A stretch of DNA of 13,169 bases from Acidobacteriota bacterium. GTDB taxonomy: Bacteria > Acidobacteriota > Terriglobia > Terriglobales > SCQP01. The position numbers were made by a program, and so were the translations under genes. The notes beneath the pieces were generated by a model. It ran no database searches and was not told the origin of the DNA. It saw nothing but the letters and a program-made list of their open reading frames with translations. The DNA lies in assembly GCA_021818645.1 (NCBI GenBank), contig JAKATS010000137.1, positions 1 through 13,169 of the forward strand, written 5' to 3'. Numbering within the stretch: the first letter of the stretch is position 1; each line of letters opens with the position of its first letter. Positions 1-5,208 of this stretch are shown piece by piece.

Positions 1-5
1 CGCGG

Positions 6-194
6 TTGCGCTGGGCGGCGCTGCTGATCTGCGCCGGCCTCATCGTTTTTCTGGCTACCCTGTTTTCCGTTCATCCGCTGTATTTCATCGCCTATGCCAT
101 GATCGGCTGCCCGCTGGTGTTGCTGGGCATGTTCTTTTACGTGGCAGCATTATGGGCGGAACGGAAAGAGAAACCGGCGCCCGATTCCGAGTAA
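6..194 (+). CDS. Small two-helix membrane protein, probably 5'-truncated
   Basis: This open frame runs to a TAA at 192-194 and gives about 62 residues if a TTG at position 6 is the start. The frame is also open up to the left edge of the window, so the true start may lie outside and the protein may be longer. Two hydrophobic segments are visible, roughly residues 3-22 and 26-49, separated by a short polar turn. They are followed by a charged tail rich in Lys, Glu, Pro and Asp, which looks like a cytoplasmic end. I recognise no family motif and assign no function. A GC-rich hairpin begins ten bases after the stop codon, which supports this being the end of a real transcription unit. The next gene, on the other strand, converges on it. 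Confidence 0.45.
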   Translation: MRWAALLICAGLIVFLATLFSVHPLYFIAYAMIGCPLVLLGMFFYVAALWAERKEKPAPDSE

Positions 195-204
195 TACCGC
201 GCCC

Positions 205-224
205 GTCCCGCACCGGAGCGGGAC
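205..224 (+). terminator. Hairpin after the small membrane protein gene
   Basis: There is a perfect 7-bp inverted repeat, GTCCCGC (205-211) and GCGGGAC (218-224), with a 6-base loop, starting ten bases after the stop codon at 194. A T-rich run (about 238-246) lies 13 bases downstream. That is further than in a classic intrinsic terminator, so this may be a terminator or only an mRNA 3'-end structure. Confidence 0.4.
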
Positions 225-281
225 TCGGAACGTGGGATTTTGTTTTCCGTGTGGCCCGCGCCAGCAGCTTTATGTTTGTGT

Positions 282-296
282 GAGGGAACGTCCCTC
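282..296. other. Short perfect inverted repeat in convergent spacer
   Basis: GAGGGA (282-287) and TCCCTC (291-296) form a 6-bp stem with a 3-base loop. It is the second of three hairpins between the two convergent genes. It has no T-tract on either strand, so I do not call it a terminator. Confidence 0.3.
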
Positions 297-357
297 GCCT
301 GCGTTGTTGGCTTGCGTGGAGAAGACTTGGGATTTAAAAGGTATGTGAATGATGGCG

Positions 358-393
358 AAGCGACGGCAACGCGGCGTTGCGAATTTGTCGCTT
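358..393 (-). terminator. Nested stem-loop just after the acyl-CoA ligase stop codon
   Basis: Read on the minus strand, this starts two bases after the ligase stop codon (396-398). An outer 7-bp stem, AAGCGAC (358-364 on plus) with GTCGCTT (387-393), encloses an inner inverted repeat, GCAACGC (366-372) with GCGTTGC (374-380), which folds as a smaller hairpin. The position right after the stop suggests transcription termination or 3'-end protection for the ligase mRNA. A short T-run on the minus strand comes later (around positions 337-341) rather than immediately after the stem. Termination is therefore inferred from position and stem strength. Confidence 0.5.
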
Positions 394-395
394 GG

Positions 396-2576
396 CTAGT
401 GCTTCCGCAGCCGTACCCGCGCGTCCACCACCACAGCCCCCTGCGGGTGCACCATCACCGGGTTGCAATCCAGCTCGGCGATTTCCGGAAGATCTTCCGC
501 CATAAAGCTGACCCTCACGATCAGATCCTGTAGCGATTCCACGTCCATCATGGGCGCGCCCCGAAAGCCCGTTAAGAGCGGATAGGTTCTGAGACTGCGC
601 ACCAGTTCGCCGGCTTCGTCATGGCTGACCGGCGTCAGACGCACCGCGACATCCTTGATGACTTCCACCGCGATGCCGCCGGCTCCGCACGCCAGAATGG
701 GGCCAAACTGCGGATCATGTACAATGCCGACGATCATCTCCACCCCCGCCGGCGCCATGGCTTGCACCAGATAGCCCTTGGGAGTTTGGCCGTGCGCCTT
801 CATGCTTGCGGCCATGGCCTCGACGGCTTCGCTCACGGCCGGTTCGCCGTGCAGATTCAGGCGCACGCCGCCGGCGTCGGTTTTATGCTGCACATCCGGG
901 GCAATCGCTTTGATGGCCACCGGCGTTTTGAATGCTTGCGCCAGGCGGATCGCTTCGAGTTGATTCCCGGCCAGGCCCTGTCGCGGCGTGGCGATGCCGT
1001 AGCAGGCGAGCAGTTCATTGACCTCGTCCGGAGGCAATACTTCAACCTCCGCCGCCAGCGCCTGTTCAATCCGCGTACGTGCTGGCGTAACGCGCAAACC
1101 GGCTGGCCGGGTCGCGATCTCCGGCGCGCCCGGTTTCCATTCTGCATATTGGGTCGCTCGCCCCAGCGCCCGGGCCGCGCTTTCGGGAAAGCCATAGGAG
1201 GGTATCCGATTTTCTGGCTGTTGCAGCAGGCTGGGTACGCCTCGCGCGGACATGAAGACGCTCAAAATTGGTTTGGGCTGCGGCAGTTCCCGGGCCGCCT
1301 CCATGATCGCTCGGGCCACATCTTCGTCTCGAATGGCAAGGGGCGGTACAAAAATCACGATCAGGGCATCGAGCGAGGGATCGGAACCCATCAGTTCGAT
1401 TACTTTTTTATAGTGCTCCGGCGGCGCTGACGCCACCATATCCACCGGGTTGCCGATGGCGGCATGGGCGGGCAGGAAACCGCGCATCACGTGCGCCAGG
1501 TCCGGGTTCAGCTCGGGAATCTCCAATCCTTCGGCGGAGCAGGCATCGGCGCAGAGAATGCCGGGCCCGCCGGCGTTGGTGATAATGCCGACACGCCGCC
1601 CCGCGGGCAGCGGCTGGCTGCTCAACAGCGTGGCCAGATCGAACATCTCCTCCAGCGTATCGGTGCGAATCACGCCGGTCTGCCGGAACAGCGCGTCCAC
1701 CATGCGATCCGTTCCCGCCAGCAGAGCGCCGGTGTGGGAAAAGGTCGCGCGGGCGCCCGCCTGGGTGCGGCCGCTTTTGATCGCGACAATCGGTTTGGAT
1801 CGCGAAATGCGCCGGGCGATCTGCCGGAATTTGCCCGGATTTCCAAATGACTCAAGGTACATCAGAATGACATCGGTCGCCGGATCGTTTTCCCAGTATT
1901 GCAGCAGATCGTTGCCCGAAACATCCGCCTTATTGCCAATGGATACAAAGCTCGAAAGCCCGAGCCCCAGCCGTTGCGCATATTCGAATATGGCCAGGCC
2001 CAGGGCGCCGCTCTGGGTATAAAAGCCGACATTGCCCTTAGGCGGCAATTGCGGCGCGAAGGTGGCGTTCAGGCGTATGTCGGGGTGGGTGTTGATAATC
2101 CCCATGCAGTTGGGGCCGACTAGACGGACGCCCGATTGCCGGCACAGCACGGCCAGGTCGTCCTGCCGCGCTTTGCCTGCCGCGCCTGTCTCGCCGAAGC
2201 CGGAGGAGATCACCAGCAACCCGCGCGCCCCCCGCGCGATACACGCGCGTGCGGCCTCCATGACCTCCGCGGCGGGAACCACGATCACCGCCAGATCAAC
2301 CGCTGCGGGCAGATCCCGCGCGCTGGCATACGCCGCAATGGATTGCACCACCGGCGAGTTCGGGTTCACCGGATAGACCGGCCCTTGGAAGCCAAAGCTC
2401 AGCAGGTTATGAAAAATTTCCCCGCTGATGCCTCTGCGTTTGCGGGACGCGCCGATCACCGCAACAGAGCGCGGCCGGAGCAGTGGCTGCAGACTGCCGG
2501 CGTCCCGCTTTCCTTTCCGCTTGGCTTGAGAAATCGCCGCTTCGTTGGCCGCGAATTCCGTGATGTGCGGCTGCAT
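396..2576 (-). CDS. Fused acetate/acyl-CoA ligase (ADP-forming), alpha-beta type
   Basis: Cytoplasmic enzyme of the NDP-forming acyl-CoA synthetase superfamily. It interconverts acyl-CoA, ADP and phosphate with a carboxylic acid, CoA and ATP, probably for acetyl-CoA or a related short acyl-CoA. From the start used here it has 726 residues. The order is a CoA-binding Rossmann domain (about 30-125, beginning with PRSVAVIGAS), succinyl-CoA-synthetase-like domains (about 145-450) with the SHTGA motif carrying the likely phosphohistidine His281, and a C-terminal ATP-grasp domain (about 500-725, with KTDAGGV, GCGAGGIAVE-like and ELDCNPV segments). No GNAT acetyltransferase domain is attached, which separates it from the Pat/PatZ protein acetyltransferases. 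The frame stays open upstream to an ATG at 2738. I chose the ATG at 2576 because family members begin a short way before the Rossmann domain and the extra 54 residues look non-coding. The exact acyl substrate cannot be read from sequence. Confidence 0.9.
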   Translation of the reverse strand: MQPHITEFAANEAAISQAKRKGKRDAGSLQPLLRPRSVAVIGASRKRRGISGEIFHNLLSFGFQGPVYPVNPNSPVVQSIAAYASARDLPAAVDLAVIVVPAAEVMEAARACIARGARGLLVISSGFGETGAAGKARQDDLAVLCRQSGVRLVGPNCMGIINTHPDIRLNATFAPQLPPKGNVGFYTQSGALGLAIFEYAQRLGLGLSSFVSIGNKADVSGNDLLQYWENDPATDVILMYLESFGNPGKFRQIARRISRSKPIVAIKSGRTQAGARATFSHTGALLAGTDRMVDALFRQTGVIRTDTLEEMFDLATLLSSQPLPAGRRVGIITNAGGPGILCADACSAEGLEIPELNPDLAHVMRGFLPAHAAIGNPVDMVASAPPEHYKKVIELMGSDPSLDALIVIFVPPLAIRDEDVARAIMEAARELPQPKPILSVFMSARGVPSLLQQPENRIPSYGFPESAARALGRATQYAEWKPGAPEIATRPAGLRVTPARTRIEQALAAEVEVLPPDEVNELLACYGIATPRQGLAGNQLEAIRLAQAFKTPVAIKAIAPDVQHKTDAGGVRLNLHGEPAVSEAVEAMAASMKAHGQTPKGYLVQAMAPAGVEMIVGIVHDPQFGPILACGAGGIAVEVIKDVAVRLTPVSHDEAGELVRSLRTYPLLTGFRGAPMMDVESLQDLIVRVSFMAEDLPEIAELDCNPVMVHPQGAVVVDARVRLRKH

Positions 2577-2841
2577 GATAGTGCCTGGCATACCGGTATT
2601 GATTGCACGCGGCGTACCATACCAGCCCCGTGCATAATCCCGATAATGCATTGGCCTGTATCGCAATGGTCTTGCGCCGGTAAGCAGTCGTCGAATGTAA
2701 TGATTTCGCCGGAGCGCTGAATTCTCTTGGTTGATCATTGCGCGCTATCACCCAGTCGCCATTTTGTCGAAAGCGCCATTACACCCAGCAGGCTCGGAAC
2801 TTAGTCCTCGTGACGTGAGACTTAGCTTTTTGCATGGCCTG

Positions 2842-2862
2842 CTCAAGCGCAGTTTGCTTGAG
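2842..2862. repeat. Perfect inverted repeat (7-bp stem)
   Basis: CTCAAGC (2842-2848) and GCTTGAG (2856-2862) are exact reverse complements with a 7-base loop. The inner four pairs (AAGC with GCTT) are kept in the diverged second copy of the duplication near 2967-2982. This hints that the hairpin is part of the repeated element. Confidence 0.5.
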
Positions 2863-2871
2863 TGGGTGGGT

Positions 2872-2896
2872 CCCCATCCCGCCTTGCAGGATGGGG
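2872..2896. repeat. Perfect inverted repeat (8-bp stem)
   Basis: CCCCATCC (2872-2879) and GGATGGGG (2889-2896) are exact reverse complements with a 9-base loop. The hairpin follows the previous one by nine bases and is absent from the second copy of the duplication, accounting for most of the length difference. A T-rich stretch (about 2912-2936) follows on the plus strand, so it could act as a terminator for plus-strand transcription. There is, however, no plus-strand gene just upstream. Confidence 0.45.
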
Positions 2897-3098
2897 TGCA
2901 TCGCCATGGTCCTTCTTTTTATCTTTACTCTTTTTAGCGAATAAGAATTTGTTTGCATGGTCCGCTTAAGCTGCTTTTTGCTTTTGTAGGTGGGGCGGAT
3001 AGCCACGGCCCTTTCTTTTGAATCAAGGTATTTGGCGCGCCGGACTTCGGGTGCCTCACTCAATCCGTGATGCCGCTCACACCCTCCCTTGCGCCCCT

Positions 3099-3133
3099 CA
3101 TGCTGCTTCATGTTGCAAGTCATGTTGCCCATG
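3099..3133. promoter_or_regulatory. Helix-spaced CATG repeats upstream of the porin-cytochrome gene
   Basis: Four CATG words start at 3099, 3109, 3121 and 3130, spaced 10, 12 and 9 bases. The first three continue as CATGCTGC, CATGTTGC and CATGTTGC. The block lies 70-105 bases upstream of the start codon at 3204, where an activator site would be expected. Spacing near one helical turn is compatible with cooperative protein binding on one face of the DNA. This rests on pattern alone, and no regulator family is recognised. Confidence 0.25.
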
Positions 3134-3190
3134 TCCGTGCGCCGGATAAGGTGGACTTGCGGCTGGAAAACGTAGCCGCAATTTTTCCGT

Positions 3191-3196
3191 GAGGTG
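3191..3196 (+). promoter_or_regulatory. Ribosome binding site of the porin-cytochrome gene
   Basis: GAGGTG lies seven bases before the ATG at 3204 and fixes the start of the Cyc2-like gene. Confidence 0.75.
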
Positions 3197-3203
3197 AATC
3201 CTG

Positions 3204-4538
3204 ATGCCTATAAACCCGCGGTTGCGCTTGTGGACCGGCCTGCTGGTGCTGGGCCTGGGAACGGCTGCCTGGGCTGTGCCCAGTTATTCCCGCCAGACCG
3301 GTTTTCCCTGCAGCACCTGTCACACCACCCCGCCGGAACTGACGGCTTTCGGACGCCAGTTCAAACTCAACGGATACACGCTCAGCAACATGCGCCGGAT
3401 CAAAGCCCCAGGCCAGGGTAACGCCTCCGGCCTCGAGTTGGATCAATTCTTGCCCCTCTCTGTGATGTTTCAGATCTCTGACACGCTCACCCGCACAGCT
3501 CAGCCAGGAACGCAAAATGCAAATGCCGAATTTCCCCAGCAGATGAGCCTTTTCCTCGCCGGCGCATGGTCTTCGCATGCCGGCAGTTTCATGCAGGTCA
3601 CCTATGCCGGTGCGGCCGACCATTTCAGCATGGATAACACCGATATCCGGATTGCCAACCATACCAAACTGGCCGGCAGGTCGCTGGTGTATGGGCTCGA
3701 CTTCAACAACAATCCAACCGTCGAGGACCTGTGGAATTCCACCCCCGCCTGGGGCTTTCCCTGGATCTCCTCCGACTCCGCTCCTTCTCCTATCACCTCC
3801 ACATTGATTGACGGAGGCCTTGCTCAGGACGTGGCCGGAGTGGGCGTCTACGGCATGTACGATAACCATCTCTATCTCGATCTGACCGAGTATCGCTCCT
3901 TCCATCTGGGGGGCGCTGAACCGCCCAATGGCGTGGGCTTCGGCATCAATATTCATGGCGTTGCGCCTTATGCCCGCCTGGCCTGGCAGCAGCAGTTTGG
4001 CTCGAACACCATGCTCGAGGTGGGCGGCTATGGTATGTACGCGCGCAGTTATCCCAACGCCATTTCCGGACTACAGGACACCTACCGCGACATCGCCGCG
4101 GATTTCACCTTCGATCAGCAGTTGGGCGCCAACCAGCTTTCGATTTATGGAACTGCGATTCATGAGCATACCGATCTGGACGCCAGCCTGGCCCTCGCCG
4201 CCGCCGGGCTGAGTCGGCATCAGCTCAACACCGCCCGCATCAACGCCACCTATCATCTGGGTGATCGTTATTCGTTTACCGGCGGCGTGTTCACCGACTC
4301 CGGCACCAGCGACGCCACGCTGTTCGCGCCCGCCGCGGTCTCAGGCAGCGCCAGCGGCAGCCCGCAAAGCAATGGCTATATCCTGCAGGCCGGCTATTGG
4401 CCGTGGCAGAACATTAACTTCACCCTCCAGTACGCCGGCTACTGGAAATTCAACGGTGCCAGCACCAACTACGACGGCGCCGGCCGCAATGCCGCCGACA
4501 ACAACACTGTGTATCTGGCGGCCTGGTTCATTTTTTAG
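3204..4538 (+). CDS. Cyc2-like outer-membrane cytochrome c-porin fusion
   Basis: Predicted outer-membrane electron conduit of 444 residues. Residues 1-24 form a signal peptide with an AWA cleavage site. The mature protein opens with a short haem domain: Cys36-Ser-Thr-Cys39-His40 is the only CxxCH. It sits inside a signature (SRQTG before, then PELTAFGRQFKLNGY after) that matches my memory of the N-terminus of Cyc2, the outer-membrane Fe(II) oxidase of acidophilic and neutrophilic iron oxidisers. The rest (about 90-444) has alternating aromatic and polar strands rich in Gly, Asn, Tyr and Thr, and ends in Phe. Both are typical of an outer-membrane beta-barrel. Length fits that family. The ATG has a good ribosome binding site. 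It stands 125 bases upstream of a pentahaem cytochrome and an alternative complex III-like operon, consistent with shuttling electrons between the cell surface and periplasm. Related barrel cytochromes outside true iron oxidisers exist, so substrate and direction are open. Confidence 0.75.
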   Translation: MPINPRLRLWTGLLVLGLGTAAWAVPSYSRQTGFPCSTCHTTPPELTAFGRQFKLNGYTLSNMRRIKAPGQGNASGLELDQFLPLSVMFQISDTLTRTAQPGTQNANAEFPQQMSLFLAGAWSSHAGSFMQVTYAGAADHFSMDNTDIRIANHTKLAGRSLVYGLDFNNNPTVEDLWNSTPAWGFPWISSDSAPSPITSTLIDGGLAQDVAGVGVYGMYDNHLYLDLTEYRSFHLGGAEPPNGVGFGINIHGVAPYARLAWQQQFGSNTMLEVGGYGMYARSYPNAISGLQDTYRDIAADFTFDQQLGANQLSIYGTAIHEHTDLDASLALAAAGLSRHQLNTARINATYHLGDRYSFTGGVFTDSGTSDATLFAPAAVSGSASGSPQSNGYILQAGYWPWQNINFTLQYAGYWKFNGASTNYDGAGRNAADNNTVYLAAWFIF

Positions 4539-4573
4539 GCCGCTGAAAGTTCCGGCCGTGCGCTCTGAATTCC

Positions 4574-4612
4574 TCCCGCGCGCGCCCGGAGCTCCCGTCG
4601 CGCGCGGCGGGA
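4574..4612 (+). other. Strong GC hairpin between the porin-cytochrome and pentahaem genes
   Basis: TCCCGCGCGCGC (4574-4585) pairs with 4600-4612 over 12 base pairs with a single bulged G at 4606, leaving a 14-base loop. No T-tract follows, so it is unlikely to be a simple intrinsic terminator. Sitting 36 bases after the stop codon of the porin-cytochrome gene, it could stabilise that transcript's 3' end or damp read-through into the operon. Confidence 0.4.
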
Positions 4613-4663
4613 TGAGGAGGCAGGCAGCAGCCCTTGGGGATAACGATTCTGGGATTTCGTAAG

Positions 4664-5170
4664 ATGCTCCAATCCATTACGCGCTGGAAATATCTGCTTT
4701 TGAGTTTGCTGCTGGCCGGGCTGGGAACGGCCTGGCCCCGGCTTACTCACCCCACGCCCGTGCAGCCCCTGGCTTTCCCTCATAGTCTGCATCTGCAGGC
4801 GGGGCTGCATTGCACCGACTGTCACCGCTATCCGGCCCAGGCCGCCTCCGCCGGACTACCCGGTGTTCAGGAATGCGCTCTGTGTCATGCCCGTCTGCGG
4901 ACGCAGACTCCCCTGGTGCGCCAGGCGCTGGCCTATGCCCGGCGCGGCGCCGAAATTCCCTGGCGCCCCGTCTATCGTTTTTCCGCTTCGGCGCACGTGC
5001 GCTTTCCGCACAACATGCATATCGCCGCCGGCTTTGCCTGCTCCACCTGCCATGGCGATCTGCGGAAAGAGACAACCGCGCATCTCTTGAAACCTTTGAA
5101 TATGGGCGTCTGCATCACCTGTCATCGCCAATATGGCGCCAGCACCGAATGCCAGAACTGTCATTACTAA
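4664..5170 (+). CDS. actA: Pentahaem cytochrome c, ActA-like subunit
   Basis: Exported 168-residue multihaem cytochrome, the electron-carrying ActA-type subunit of an alternative complex III-like assembly. It has five CxxCH motifs: Cys50-His54, Cys71-His75, Cys126-His130, Cys150-His154 and Cys163-His167. The last lies two residues before the C-terminus. Extra histidines (PHSLH near 40-43, PHNMH near 116-119) are placed like distal ligands of class III/c7-type cytochromes. Residues 8-24 form a hydrophobic segment with no lipobox Cys, so it is a signal peptide or membrane anchor. I chose the ATG at 4664, with GGGA ten bases upstream, over an in-frame TTG at 4634. The stop is 38 bases before the molybdopterin-fold gene. 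Known ActA is also pentahaem, which with the gene order supports the assignment. Confidence 0.8.
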   Translation: MLQSITRWKYLLLSLLLAGLGTAWPRLTHPTPVQPLAFPHSLHLQAGLHCTDCHRYPAQAASAGLPGVQECALCHARLRTQTPLVRQALAYARRGAEIPWRPVYRFSASAHVRFPHNMHIAAGFACSTCHGDLRKETTAHLLKPLNMGVCITCHRQYGASTECQNCHY

Positions 5171-5182
5171 GGCTGCAAAGCC
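5171..5182 (+). other. Small intercistronic hairpin with GCAA loop
   Basis: Directly after the pentahaem stop codon, GGCT (5171-5174) and AGCC (5179-5182) form a 4-bp stem closed by a GCAA loop, which fits the GNRA tetraloop pattern. It may be chance. If real it would be an mRNA stability or processing element. Confidence 0.25.
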
Positions 5183-5208
5183 GGAACCCGGGAGAAAAAC
5201 CCTGATTT

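Larger units (their letters stand above)
2829..3019. repeat. Imperfect direct duplication (two diverged copies)
   Basis: Copy A (about 2829-2920) and copy B (about 2952-3019) share the same order of blocks: TTTGCATGG, then GCTNAAGC, then TTTGCTT, then GGTGGG, then GCCANGG followed by a pyrimidine-rich CTTCTTTT-like end. The copies are offset by 123 bases at the left block and 99 bases at the right block. Copy A therefore carries a net extra 24 bases, mostly the CCCCATCC hairpin. This is a non-coding repeat element or a small duplicated module. Its role is unknown. Confidence 0.5.
2577..3203. other. Divergent intergenic region without a convincing gene
   Basis: These 627 bases separate the minus-strand ligase from the plus-strand cytochrome cluster and should hold both promoters. 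The middle (about 2820-3020) is visibly richer in A and T than the flanking genes. It contains two perfect hairpins, an imperfect direct duplication and a segment resembling part of the gcvT leader (annotated separately). I could not find -35/-10 pairs good enough to annotate. A 117-codon minus-strand frame (2779-3132) crosses the region, but it has no visible ribosome binding site and no family resemblance. Confidence 0.6.

Noticed and set aside
621..1430. 269-codon plus-strand frame opposite the acyl-CoA ligase
   Set aside because: The minus strand here carries unmistakable CoA-ligase and ATP-grasp motifs. The plus-strand translation shows no domain pattern.
2577..2738. 54-residue N-terminal extension of the acyl-CoA ligase from the ATG at 2738
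   Set aside because: The extension resembles no part of the family and the ATG at 2576 gives the usual N-terminal length. It was not fully excluded, because neither start has a strong ribosome binding site.
2779..3132. 117-codon minus-strand open frame as a real gene
   Set aside because: It has no ribosome binding site, spans the repeat and hairpin block, has an unusual Lys/Arg/Met-rich composition and resembles no family I know. I kept only the observation that the duplicated blocks stay in frame.
3120..3956. 278-codon minus-strand frame opposite the porin-cytochrome gene
   Set aside because: It is a shadow of the well-supported plus-strand gene, which has a signal peptide, haem motif and ribosome binding site.
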